From positions 2,418,001-2,482,000 of the forward strand of contig OX044365.1 in the NCBI GenBank assembly GCA_943846755.1: a stretch of 64,000 nucleotides of DNA, written 5' to 3'. Positions 19,864 through 27,895 of this stretch are shown in pieces; position 1 is the stretch's first letter, and each line of letters opens with the position of its first letter. The notes below the pieces were generated by a model. It ran no database searches. It was not told where the DNA came from and saw nothing but the letters and a program-made list of their open reading frames with translations. Made by a program: the position numbers and the translations under genes. This DNA is from UBA8752 sp002336475. GTDB taxonomy: Bacteria; Bacteroidota; Bacteroidia; Flavobacteriales_D; Sanyastnellaceae.

Positions 19864-22245
19864 TCAGTTGCGGAGGATCTTGCCGGATTGAATCAGGCTC
19901 TGCATGCGCTCTAGAGATTTGCGCTCGCGGCAGAGTTCGCAGAAGGCTTGGCGCTCCAAATCGAGCAGGTAGCGCTCGCTGACTTCAGTGGGGGCACTCA
20001 GGTCGCCACCACAGAGTACGGTGCCGAGTTTCACAGAGATGAGCTCGTCGTGATCGGAAATGAACCCGGCAGACTTCATGCTGTGGGCGCCAATGTGCAC
20101 GATGCCCAGACCTTCTTGTCCGAGCACTTTAATGTCGGTGCGTTCTCTCGGTGGGACGTAACCGCTGTCTGCCATCGCCAAAGCGGCGACTTTGGCGCGG
20201 GCTGTCAAACGTGAGCGGTCCAGTTCCACCTCGTCGATGCCGGGGCGCAGGTAACCAAGGTCAAAGGCTTCGTGAGCGCTGGTAGCCACCTTGGCTTGGC
20301 CCACGGTCAAGAACCGTTCGCGCAGCACTTCCAACCGGATGCCGCCTTCGGTGTATTCATCTGAAGCCCGCACGGCGAACTCCTTGGTGCCGGCACCGCC
20401 TGGAATCAGGCCAACGCCGAATTCCACGAGTCCCATGTAGGTCTCTGCATGGGCAATCACTTTGTCGGCGTGCATGGAAAGTTCGCAGGCACCGCCCAGG
20501 GTCATCTGGTGGGTGGCCACCACGACAGGGATGCTGGAGTGTCTGGCCCGCATGACCGTGTTTTGGAACATCCGTACGGCGTAGTCGAGCTCATCGTATT
20601 CCTGTTCTACTGCGAGCATGAACACCATGCCCACGTTGGCGCCGGCAGAGAAATTGCCGCCCTCGTTGGAGATGACGACCCCGCGCCAAGGCGTGGAAGC
20701 ATCCTCTGCAAGGTCAAAGGCGTGGTTCAACCCCTGTAGGATTTCCGCGCCGATGGTATTCATCTTGGTGTGGAAGCCCACATTGATGATGCCATCGCCC
20801 AAGTCGTGAATGGTCACGCCTGAGTTTTGCCACACCACCTTCTCTTCTCCGAGGTAGGCAAGCTTGATGCGGCCTTCTTGTCCGGGCACCACCTCATAAG
20901 CCTTGGTTCCAGGATTGTAGCATGAGCGAACGCCATCGGTCACCGTGTAGAAAGTCTCGTGGCCCGCTGCCAAGAAGTCGTGCACCCACTGGGCCACCTC
21001 CTGTCCGTGCGCCTTGCATTGTTCCACGGCTTTGGTCACACCAACAGCATCCATGGTCTCAAAGGCCCCCATTTCCCAGCCAAACCCGGCGCGCAGGGCG
21101 TCGTCAATGCGGTAGGGCTCGTCGGCGATCTCGGGGATGCGGTGCGTCACATAGGCAAACACGTCGCTGAAGACCCTGCGATAGAAGGTGCCCGCTTCAT
21201 CTTGACCATCATAAAGGACGCGCGTGCGCTCTGCCAGGTCGTCTACCTTTTTGGCGGCGTCGAGGGTGGCATACTTGACCTTGGGCTTTGGCCGGTATTC
21301 GAGGGTGTCGAGGTCGAGGCCGAGGATGGCCTTCTTGCCATCGACCTTGGTTTTCTTGTAGAAGCCTTGGCCGGATTTGCTACCGAGGTGTCCGTTGTCC
21401 ACCAGGTGCTGCACAAATTTGGGGGTCTCAAAGACCGCCTTGCGCTCGTCGTCCGGGCAGTTGTCTTTGACGCCATTGGCCACGTGGACCAATGTGTCGA
21501 GTCCGACCACATCACAGGTGCGGAAGGTGGCGCTCTTCGGGCGCCCCATGGCAGGGCCGGTTAGCTTGTCCACCGCCTCAATGCTCAGGCCCATGTCCTG
21601 AACGGTGTGGAACAATGCTTGGATGGCAAATACACCCACGCGGTTGGCAATGAAAGCCGGGGTGTCCTTGCAGAGCACCGTGGTCTTGCCCAACCGATCG
21701 CGGCCGTAGGCCATAAAGAAGTCGATCAGCGCGGGGTCGCTGCTGCCGTGAGGGATGATCTCGAGCAGCGCCAAATAGCGCGGCGGGTTAAAGAAGTGGG
21801 TGCCACAGAAGCAGGCCTGAAAGTCTTCGCTGCGTCCTTCGGCGAGGTCGCCAATCGGGATGCCACTCGTATTGGAGGTGATGGGCGTACCGGGCTTGCG
21901 GTGCTCCTCCACTTGTGCAAACACGATTTGCTTGATGTCAAGCCGTTCTACGATGACTTCGATGATCCAATCGCAACCTGCGATTTTGGGCATGTCGTCC
22001 TCGAAGTTTCCTGTGGTGATGCGCTTGGCAAAGGCCTTGCGGTACAGGGGACTGGGCTTGGACTTGATGCAGGCCTTGAGGTGGCCATCGGCAACGGCAT
22101 TGCGCGGGCCTTCCTTGGCGGGAAGGTCCAGCAGGAGCACGTTGTGACCAGTTTGAGCGAGGTGGCAGGCAATGGCACTGCCCATCACGCCTGAGCCGAG
22201 TACGGCCACGCGGTCAAATGAATGGGGGAGGGTAGGTGAAGCCAT
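19864..22245 (-). CDS. fadN: 3-hydroxyacyl-CoA dehydrogenase / enoyl-CoA hydratase fusion (FadN-like)
   Basis: 793 residues, intact. The N-terminal half is the NAD-dependent 3-hydroxyacyl-CoA dehydrogenase (VAVLGSGVMGSAIACHLA Rossmann motif; GTHFFNPPRY with the catalytic His). The C-terminal half is a crotonase-type hydratase (NEGGNFSAGANV, GGACELSMHAD, GLIPGGAGTKE). The dehydrogenase-first order is that of Bacillus FadN (YusL), opposite to Escherichia FadB, and the downstream fadA-fadE order is also that of Bacillus. It begins 2 bases after the MarR stop, so the two are almost certainly cotranscribed. Confidence 0.92.
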   Translation of the reverse strand: MASPTLPHSFDRVAVLGSGVMGSAIACHLAQTGHNVLLLDLPAKEGPRNAVADGHLKACIKSKPSPLYRKAFAKRITTGNFEDDMPKIAGCDWIIEVIVERLDIKQIVFAQVEEHRKPGTPITSNTSGIPIGDLAEGRSEDFQACFCGTHFFNPPRYLALLEIIPHGSSDPALIDFFMAYGRDRLGKTTVLCKDTPAFIANRVGVFAIQALFHTVQDMGLSIEAVDKLTGPAMGRPKSATFRTCDVVGLDTLVHVANGVKDNCPDDERKAVFETPKFVQHLVDNGHLGSKSGQGFYKKTKVDGKKAILGLDLDTLEYRPKPKVKYATLDAAKKVDDLAERTRVLYDGQDEAGTFYRRVFSDVFAYVTHRIPEIADEPYRIDDALRAGFGWEMGAFETMDAVGVTKAVEQCKAHGQEVAQWVHDFLAAGHETFYTVTDGVRSCYNPGTKAYEVVPGQEGRIKLAYLGEEKVVWQNSGVTIHDLGDGIINVGFHTKMNTIGAEILQGLNHAFDLAEDASTPWRGVVISNEGGNFSAGANVGMVFMLAVEQEYDELDYAVRMFQNTVMRARHSSIPVVVATHQMTLGGACELSMHADKVIAHAETYMGLVEFGVGLIPGGAGTKEFAVRASDEYTEGGIRLEVLRERFLTVGQAKVATSAHEAFDLGYLRPGIDEVELDRSRLTARAKVAALAMADSGYVPPRERTDIKVLGQEGLGIVHIGAHSMKSAGFISDHDELISVKLGTVLCGGDLSAPTEVSERYLLDLERQAFCELCRERKSLERMQSLIQSGKILRN

Positions 22246-22247
22246 GT

Positions 22248-22730
22248 TTAGGCGGCGTTGGAATCGGAGTTGTCGTCCTGTTCGAGTCTCGGAAGTGCGT
22301 CCCGGGTCGGATACTGGACGATGAGGTCGTTGAGTTTCTGAAGGTCGCCCATCAGGCGTTCGGTGCGTTCGGTGCCGAGTTGATCGGCAATCCAGGCGTT
22401 AAAGCTGTGCACGGCGGTACGTGCGCGGTCGCGCTCCTTTTTGCCTGCGGGGGTCAGGTGAATGCGGACGATGCGGCGGTCGGCCTCATCGGCTCTGCGT
22501 TCGATCATGCCATGGGACTCCAGGTTGTTGAGCAGGCGGCTCAATGAAGTCTTTTCCATGCCCATGCGCGGACCGAGTTGGGTCGAAGGCGTTCCGTGCT
22601 TTTCAATGTTGAGCAAGGTTTGCCCCATCGCCATGGTGGTGCCGCGTGCTGCAGCCAATTGGCCATACTGTCTGGCAATGCCAGCCCATGCAAACCTCAC
22701 ATGGAAATCGATGGTGTCTTCGGGTTTCAC
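22248..22730 (-). CDS. MarR-family transcriptional regulator of the fad operon
   Basis: About 160 residues with a winged helix-turn-helix (TQLGPRMGMEKTSLSRLLNN recognition region, then ERRADEADRRIVRIHLT wing). Related Bacteroidota proteins begin at KPEETIDFHI, which matches a GTG at 22730 here. An ATG at 22760 in the same frame lies inside the palindrome and would add ten residues (MYACITYLEG). I prefer 22730 because it leaves the palindrome wholly upstream, but the ATG cannot be excluded. It is the first gene of the MarR-fadN-fadA-fadE operon and a probable self-repressor responding to an acyl-CoA-type ligand (inference). Confidence 0.85.
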   Translation of the reverse strand: MKPEDTIDFHVRFAWAGIARQYGQLAAARGTTMAMGQTLLNIEKHGTPSTQLGPRMGMEKTSLSRLLNNLESHGMIERRADEADRRIVRIHLTPAGKKERDRARTAVHSFNAWIADQLGTERTERLMGDLQKLNDLIVQYPTRDALPRLEQDDNSDSNAA

Positions 22731-22743
22731 GCCTTCAAGATAC

Positions 22744-22774
22744 GTTATGCATGCATACATTCTGCGTGCATAAC
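22744..22774. promoter_or_regulatory. Palindromic operator candidate for the MarR-fad operon
   Basis: Arms GTTATGCATGCA (22744-22755) and TGCGTGCATAAC (22763-22774) are complementary at 11 of 12 positions around a 7-base spacer. The size and position, directly at the head of a MarR-led operon, fit an autoregulatory MarR operator. Confidence 0.7.
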
Positions 22775-22832
22775 ATATTATTTCATTTAACCTCCTTATT
22801 TAGAGTGGGCGGCGATGGGCGGCGAAGTGGGG

Positions 22833-23486
22833 CTAGGACTGAATCCGTCCGTCTCGGAGCCGGATTTGGCGGTCTGCACGTTCTGCCAAGCCTTCATTGT
22901 GGGTCACCAAGGCAATGGTCAGGCCATGTCGGTCCCGGAGGTCAAAGAAGAGGTCGTGCAGGGCTTCAGCATTGGCGGTGTCTAGGTTTCCTGAAGGCTC
23001 ATCTGCGAAAAGCAGGGGAGGGTCATTGACCAATGCCCGTGCCACTGCGACACGTTGTTGTTCACCTCCACTGAGTTGGCTCGGCAGGTGTTTCGCCCGA
23101 GCAGCCAACCCCAGCTCCTTCAATTTCGCCATGGCCGAGGCTTCGGCCTCCTTTTCGGATTTCCCGCCAACCAGGGCGGGCAGCATGGCATTTTCAAGGG
23201 CGTTGAATTCGGGGAGCAACTGGTGAAACTGGAAGACAAATCCGATGTGGGCGTTCCTGAATCGGGCCAGTGCTTTGTCTTTGAGCCCTGCCAAATCGAT
23301 GCCATCAACAGTGACGCTGCCCCGGTTGGGGCGGTCCAGCGTGGAGATCACATTGAGCAGCGTTGTCTTTCCTGCACCGGAGGGACCAACGATGGAGACG
23401 ACCTCTCCAGCTGTCAAGGAAACGTCTACGCCCCGCAGAACTTCGAGGTCTCCATGGCTTTTGTGGATGCCGGTTGCTTCGAGCAT
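22833..23486 (-). CDS. lolD: ABC transporter ATPase, LolD/MacB type
   Basis: 217 residues. Walker A GPSGAGKTT (about residues 34-42), Q-loop FQFHQLLPEFNALEN, signature LSGGEQQRVAVARAL, Walker B LLFADEPSGNLD and the H-loop VTHNEG are all present. The LPEFNALENAMLPAL stretch after the Q-loop is typical of LolD, the ATPase of the lipoprotein-releasing LolCDE complex at the inner membrane. No permease gene is next to it, as is common in Bacteroidota, so a MacB-like partner cannot be excluded. Divergent from sucC. Confidence 0.85.
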   Translation of the reverse strand: MLEATGIHKSHGDLEVLRGVDVSLTAGEVVSIVGPSGAGKTTLLNVISTLDRPNRGSVTVDGIDLAGLKDKALARFRNAHIGFVFQFHQLLPEFNALENAMLPALVGGKSEKEAEASAMAKLKELGLAARAKHLPSQLSGGEQQRVAVARALVNDPPLLFADEPSGNLDTANAEALHDLFFDLRDRHGLTIALVTHNEGLAERADRQIRLRDGRIQS

Positions 23487-23509
23487 GTGCGAAAGCTACG
23501 TCCGAAGGC

Positions 23510-23517
23510 TAACTTTG
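23510..23517 (+). promoter_or_regulatory. sucC promoter -7 element
   Basis: TAACTTTG matches TAnnTTTG exactly, 38 bases before the sucC ATG in the 68-base divergent gap. No clear TTG -33 box; a TGTG lies about 20 bases upstream. Confidence 0.55.
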
Positions 23518-23554
23518 CGGCGCCGATTCGGCCACAACAAGAACACCCACCGCC

Positions 23555-24763
23555 ATGAACCTTCACGAATTCCAAGGCAAGTCCATCCTCAAGCAATTCG
23601 GTGTATCCATCCAAGAAGGCCGCGTAGCCTCCAGTCCAGAAGAGGCCCACGCTGTGGCTGTTGAGCTCCAAAAGGAGACTGGAACAGGATGGTTTGTGGT
23701 CAAGGCGCAGATCCATGCGGGTGGCCGTGGAAAGGGAACGGTGACGGAAACAGGCAGCCACGGAGTGGTGCTTGCAAAAGGGCTTGAGCACGTCAAGGAC
23801 ACGGCTGCGGGCATTCTCGGTGGACACTTGGTGACCGCGCAGACGAGCGACAAGGGCAAGCAGGTGAACCGCGTATTGGTGGCCCAAGACGTCTACGAGC
23901 CAGGCGACAGCGAGCCCCTCGAATTTTACATGAGTGTGTTGCTCGACCGTTCTCAAGGGCGCAACATCATCATGTACAGCCCACAAGGTGGCATGGACAT
24001 CGAGGCCGTCGCCGAAGAGACCCCCGATCAGATTTTTAAAGAGACGATCGATCCGGCCCTTGGCCTTCGCGATTTCCAGGCGCGCCGCATTGCTTTCAAT
24101 TTCGGCCTGTCCGGGAAAGCATTCAAGGAGATGGTCAAGTTCGTCAAGTCGCTCTATGCGGCATATGTAGGCAGCGATGCTTCGATGTTCGAGATCAACC
24201 CTGTCCTGAAGACCTCTGATGACCGCGTCATTGCAGTGGACGCCAAAGTGACCCTCGATGGCAACAGTCTATACCGTCACCCAGATTACGCTGCCATGCG
24301 CGATACCTCTGAGGAGGATGCGACGGAAGTGGAGGCAGGAGAAGCAGGGCTCAATTATGTCAAGCTCGACGGCAACGTAGGGTGCATGGTCAACGGCGCT
24401 GGACTGGCCATGGCCACGATGGACATCATCAAGCTCAGCGGGGGAGAGCCCGCGAATTTCCTTGACGTTGGAGGAACGGCGGACGCAGAGCGCGTCGAAA
24501 AGGCATTCCGCATGATTTTGCGTGACCCCGCTGTAAAGGCCATTCTGGTCAACATCTTCGGCGGCATTGTTCGTTGCGACCGCGTGGCCCAAGGTGTCGT
24601 GGACGCTTACAAGAACATGGGTTCTATCGATGTGCCCATCATTGTGCGGCTGCAGGGCACCAATGCTGTGGAGGCCAAGAAGCTCATCGACGAGAGCGGA
24701 CTCGAGGTGCACAGTGCCATTTTGCTTCAGGAAGCTGCCGATCAGGTGGCCTCAGTTCTCTGA
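23555..24763 (+). CDS. sucC: Succinyl-CoA synthetase (ADP-forming) beta subunit
   Basis: 402 residues, full length. It makes succinate plus ATP (or GTP) from succinyl-CoA in the TCA cycle, together with SucD, which is not in the window. It starts with MNLHEFQGKSILKQFGV, the standard ATP-grasp opening, and has KAQIHAGGRGKG in the nucleotide-binding part. NPVLKTSDDRVIAVDAK and the C-terminal GGIVRCDRVAQGVV loop contact the phosphohistidine of the alpha subunit. Convergent with the O-methyltransferase gene, 15 bases away, with no obvious terminator between. Confidence 0.96.
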   Translation: MNLHEFQGKSILKQFGVSIQEGRVASSPEEAHAVAVELQKETGTGWFVVKAQIHAGGRGKGTVTETGSHGVVLAKGLEHVKDTAAGILGGHLVTAQTSDKGKQVNRVLVAQDVYEPGDSEPLEFYMSVLLDRSQGRNIIMYSPQGGMDIEAVAEETPDQIFKETIDPALGLRDFQARRIAFNFGLSGKAFKEMVKFVKSLYAAYVGSDASMFEINPVLKTSDDRVIAVDAKVTLDGNSLYRHPDYAAMRDTSEEDATEVEAGEAGLNYVKLDGNVGCMVNGAGLAMATMDIIKLSGGEPANFLDVGGTADAERVEKAFRMILRDPAVKAILVNIFGGIVRCDRVAQGVVDAYKNMGSIDVPIIVRLQGTNAVEAKKLIDESGLEVHSAILLQEAADQVASVL

Positions 24764-24778
24764 GCACCGCCCATAACG

Positions 24779-25402
24779 CTATGCTTTTCTGACCACCGTC
24801 AGCCCGTCTCCTACGGGCAGCGCGACGGTGTTTAGCCTTTTGTCGTCGGCCAGCCTTGCATTTAAGGTGCGCAGAGCCTCAGGTTTCGGCCCTACTGCAT
24901 CTGCCAAGGTGCCGTTCCACCAGGTGTTGTCAAACAGCATCCAACCGCCCTTGGACATCAGCGGAAGCAGTGCATCCAGTTGGCCGTTGACCCCTTGTTT
25001 ATCGGCGTCGACGTAAACGAGGTCGATGGGATGTTCCGCTGGCCATTTTCCCAACACATCCAGTGCCATGCCATGGTGCCGGACAATGGAGCTGTGACGC
25101 GGGTGCCGGCTCCAAAATTCGTCTTGAAGGGCAAACAGCTCATCGTTCCGCTCTACCGTATGCAGCGCGCCCTCCTGGTGGAGGCCTTCGAGCAGGCACA
25201 GGGTGCCGTAGCCGCTAAACGTGCCCAGTTCGAGGGCGACCATCGGACATACCATGCGGGCGATCATGGACAGCACTTGGCCCGTATGGACGTCGGTCAT
25301 CAGCCGGCCGTGCCGGGTGCGTTGCCATGTGGCGCGGCGCAAATCCGTCAGCAAAGGTGGTTCAGATGAACCCTGCTGTTGGGCAAAGTCAAGGAGGTCC
25401 AA
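24779..25402 (-). CDS. SAM-dependent O-methyltransferase (catechol-OMT-like family)
   Basis: 207 residues. LELGTFSGYGTLCLLEGL is motif I of the Methyltransf_3 family; HTVERND binds the SAM ribose; IDLVYVDADKQG and WMLFDNTWWNG carry the metal-binding Asp/Asn positions. The substrate is unknown, and small phenolic compounds are usual for the family. No ATG fits: the start is TTG at 25402, only 15 bases after the stop of the upstream dockerin-like gene, so the two may be cotranscribed. Confidence 0.88.
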   Translation of the reverse strand: MDLLDFAQQQGSSEPPLLTDLRRATWQRTRHGRLMTDVHTGQVLSMIARMVCPMVALELGTFSGYGTLCLLEGLHQEGALHTVERNDELFALQDEFWSRHPRHSSIVRHHGMALDVLGKWPAEHPIDLVYVDADKQGVNGQLDALLPLMSKGGWMLFDNTWWNGTLADAVGPKPEALRTLNARLADDKRLNTVALPVGDGLTVVRKA

Positions 25403-25417
25403 ATGGTGGGCTAAGGT

Positions 25418-26110
25418 TCAGCAGAACAGGCCAATGGTTCCCAACAGGAGGACCAGATCGGACACCCCTACAAGGCCATCGCCGTCGAGGTCAGCGTCTC
25501 CACAGTTCGAATTACAACCAAAGTTTCCGAGGAAAACCACAAGGTCTGCTGCGCCGACCAGACCATCTCCCGTGAGATCGGTGGGGCATCCAACCTCTGC
25601 CATTTCACTGACTTCCATAAGGCCATTGCAGTTGTTGTCAATGCCTTCATTGGTGCCCGGTGCTCCCGGGTGTTGCAAGGGGTTGTTGTCGTCGCAGTCG
25701 CAGATGTTGTTGTGGGTGTCATTGTCGTTGTCGACGATGCCCGCACAGGATTCAAATGCGGGTTGGCAGTTGCTGTAGATGCAAGCGTCACAGGACGCGG
25801 TGCTGCCAAAGGCGCAAATGGTGGCGCAGTTGTCCAGTACGCAGTTGGCTTGCTGCGCGAAGCAGTCGATGCACCCTGCAGACATGGTGGGAAGCAGGAT
25901 GGTCGCTTCGTCAGTGAAGCAGCCTGCGGGATCGGGGTCGAACGCACAGTCCAAACCGGCAGATGAGGTGGCAATGTCAACTTGTGTTGCGCTGTCGCAG
26001 AGCAACATTAAGTCGTATTCGTTGCATTGGGCTTGAACCGTTGAGACCGAGTACAACAAGGCTGCGGTCACCATTAAATGTCGGTAAAGTAAAGAGGGCA
26101 TCCTATTCAT
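25418..26110 (-). CDS. Secreted cysteine-rich protein with MopE-like and dockerin-like calcium motifs
   Basis: 230 residues. Signal peptide about 1-27 (LMVTAALLYSVSTVQA, then QCNEYD). A cysteine-rich region (CIDCFAQQANC, CDACIYSNC) is followed by NDNDTHNNICDCDDNNP...DNNCNG, the putative MopE-type metal-binding motif. The protein ends in two EF-hand/dockerin-like repeats (DLTGDGLVGAADLVVFLG and DLDGDGLVGVSDLVLLLG). The same DxxGxGxxxxxDxLxxL ending is seen in the protein at 1-3010. Such tails bind calcium; the partner is unknown. Divergent from the SUI1 gene. Confidence 0.8.
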   Translation of the reverse strand: MNRMPSLLYRHLMVTAALLYSVSTVQAQCNEYDLMLLCDSATQVDIATSSAGLDCAFDPDPAGCFTDEATILLPTMSAGCIDCFAQQANCVLDNCATICAFGSTASCDACIYSNCQPAFESCAGIVDNDNDTHNNICDCDDNNPLQHPGAPGTNEGIDNNCNGLMEVSEMAEVGCPTDLTGDGLVGAADLVVFLGNFGCNSNCGDADLDGDGLVGVSDLVLLLGTIGLFC

Positions 26111-26151
26111 CTATAATTATATAAATATACTAAATCTCGCACGCCGCCGTC

Positions 26152-26159
26152 TATCTTCG
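26152..26159 (+). promoter_or_regulatory. Possible -7 element for the SUI1-methyltransferase operon
   Basis: TATCTTCG (one mismatch to TAnnTTTG) lies 24 bases before the ATG. The same octamer is used by the initiator tRNA promoter at 57518. No good TTG -33 box here. Confidence 0.35.
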
Positions 26160-26183
26160 TTTAACCGGCAAGGAGACTGCGCC

Positions 26184-26537
26184 ATGAAGAAACTGAAAGG
26201 GTTGGATGCGTTGGCAGATTTGCACCAGGCAATGGGTGGAGAGCGTGCGGCCTTGCCGACTGAGCAAGAGGGCGCTGTGCCTGCAGTTGGTCCGGTCCTC
26301 TTGTATGTTTCCCGGGACAAAAAGGCCCGCAAAGGGAAGGAGGTGACGTTGGTGGAGGGTTTCGATGCCGATCAGCATGCTGAGGTGGCTGTTGAGACTG
26401 CGCGGTCGCTCAAGGCACATTGCGGTGTGGGAGGAGGATGGAAGAACGGAGCAATCTTGCTGCAAGGAGACCATAGAGATCGGGTGGCGCAGTGGTTGCG
26501 CAACAAGGGATACACAGTGAAGCACAAGGGGGGATGA
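26184..26537 (+). CDS. SUI1/YciH-family translation factor-like protein
   Basis: 117 residues. The C-terminal two thirds match the eIF1/SUI1 fold: VSRDKKARKGKEVTLVEGF, then LKAHCGVGGGWKNGAILLQGDHRDRV. In bacteria this family (YciH in Escherichia) is linked to start-codon discrimination in vitro; its cellular role is not settled. It overlaps the next gene by ATGA, tying it to an rRNA methyltransferase-like protein and suggesting a ribosome-related operon (inference). Confidence 0.85.
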   Translation: MKKLKGLDALADLHQAMGGERAALPTEQEGAVPAVGPVLLYVSRDKKARKGKEVTLVEGFDADQHAEVAVETARSLKAHCGVGGGWKNGAILLQGDHRDRVAQWLRNKGYTVKHKGG

Positions 26538-27868
26538 GCACAGAACAAGAAGAACAGATTCAGCCACAGGAGCGGGTGACCCGCTATGTGGTGCGCACCC
26601 TCATGGGGCTGGAGCCACAAGTGGTGAGCGAGCTGGAGGAACACGGTGCGGTCGAGGTTGAGCTCGGTCGACGAAGCGCTGCATTCGGCGCTACAAAGGC
26701 CACACTGTACCGCTATTTGCAAAGCACGCGTTTTGCTGTTCGGGTCCTTCGTCCTGTTTTCGAGTTCAAGGCCAAGGGCCCCGATGCTTTGTACGAGGCG
26801 GCGCTGAAGCTTGATTGGGGACTCTGGGTGGATCCACGGCGGTCGATGGCGTTGGATGTCACGGTCAACAGTGACGAGTTTCCACACGATCAGTTTGCGA
26901 TGTTCCGCCTCAAGGACGCCATGAGCGATCATTTTAAGTCGTTCGGGCGAGCAGGAGCTGTTCACCATTTGGACATCAACCGCACGAATCCCGAGCAGCT
27001 GATCCATTTGCACATTGCAGGCGAACAAGTGACCATTTCATTGGACTTGATTGGAAAGGATGCCTTGTTCAAAAGGGGATACCGCGCTCCGGGCGCAAGG
27101 GCACCGCTCAACGAAGTCTTGACCGCGGGTTTGCTTGGCCTGGCAGGCTGGCGACCGGGAGAAACGCTGGTGGACCCCATGTGCGGTTCTGGCACCTTTG
27201 CCATTGAAGCTGGATTGTGGACTGCGGGTGTGCCCATTCACGCAGGTCGCAGAGAATGGACCTTGTTTGGAATGCCCAGTTTTGATGTTGACTTGTGGCG
27301 TGAGGTGGGCGAAGCGTCTCGTCAAGAGCGCATAGAACGAGCGCCCATCTTGGCTTCGGATTGGAACAAGCACCCGGTTGGAGATGCACGTGAGAGCGTG
27401 CGGACGGCGGGATTGGAGCACCTTGTTCGGGTCGAGGTGGCTGACTTCTTGGAAATGCGCCCTCCTCGAGATACCGAGCCGGGCTTGGTCGTATTGAACC
27501 CCCCCTATGGACAGCGTGTCCATGTAGATGACCTCGACCACTTGTACGGGGGGATTGGCGGCGCATTGAAGCACCGCTGGTCTGGCTGGCGCGCGGGCTT
27601 GCTGTTTCCAAAGGATTTGGAGGCCCACCACAGGATAGGTTTAAAACCCAGGATCAAGCACACTGTGATGAACGGTCCGCTGACCTGTACTTGGGCGGTG
27701 TACGACCTCTTCAAGGGAAAGCGGGCGGATCACCTGGCGGGCGATGAGCGGGCAACTTCCGATGTGGAGGCCCCCCAAACGGAGGGCACGGACTCCGCCC
27801 TGTCAGAGGAAGGAGAGACCATGCGTTTTCGCCGGCCGCGCGTCCAAGCCCCCAAGGAGAAGGATTGA
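26534..27868 (+). CDS. THUMP-domain class I methyltransferase, RlmL/RlmK-N-like (23S rRNA m2G candidate)
   Basis: 444 residues from ATG 26534, which overlaps the SUI1 stop (ATGA); the frame extends 14 codons upstream but the coupled start is preferred. An N-terminal THUMP region (about 20-160, RNA binding) precedes a Rossmann methyltransferase with VDPMCGSGTFAIEAGLW (motif I) and VVLNPPYGQR (NPPY motif IV of N-methyltransferases). These are the hallmarks of the RlmL N-terminal half, which makes m2G in 23S rRNA. The last ~45 residues are charged and probably disordered. The exact target base is inference. Confidence 0.87.
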   Translation: MSTEQEEQIQPQERVTRYVVRTLMGLEPQVVSELEEHGAVEVELGRRSAAFGATKATLYRYLQSTRFAVRVLRPVFEFKAKGPDALYEAALKLDWGLWVDPRRSMALDVTVNSDEFPHDQFAMFRLKDAMSDHFKSFGRAGAVHHLDINRTNPEQLIHLHIAGEQVTISLDLIGKDALFKRGYRAPGARAPLNEVLTAGLLGLAGWRPGETLVDPMCGSGTFAIEAGLWTAGVPIHAGRREWTLFGMPSFDVDLWREVGEASRQERIERAPILASDWNKHPVGDARESVRTAGLEHLVRVEVADFLEMRPPRDTEPGLVVLNPPYGQRVHVDDLDHLYGGIGGALKHRWSGWRAGLLFPKDLEAHHRIGLKPRIKHTVMNGPLTCTWAVYDLFKGKRADHLAGDERATSDVEAPQTEGTDSALSEEGETMRFRRPRVQAPKEKD

Positions 27869-27895
27869 AACCGATCCATTGGCGACATTCGCCAC

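Noticed and set aside
22784..22797. Shine-Dalgarno-like AAGGAGGTTAA followed by ATG on the minus strand
   Set aside because: The ATG is followed two codons later by a stop (ATG AAA TAA). The resemblance to the complement of the local 16S tail (AAGGAGTTAA) is imperfect and no gene follows in frame.
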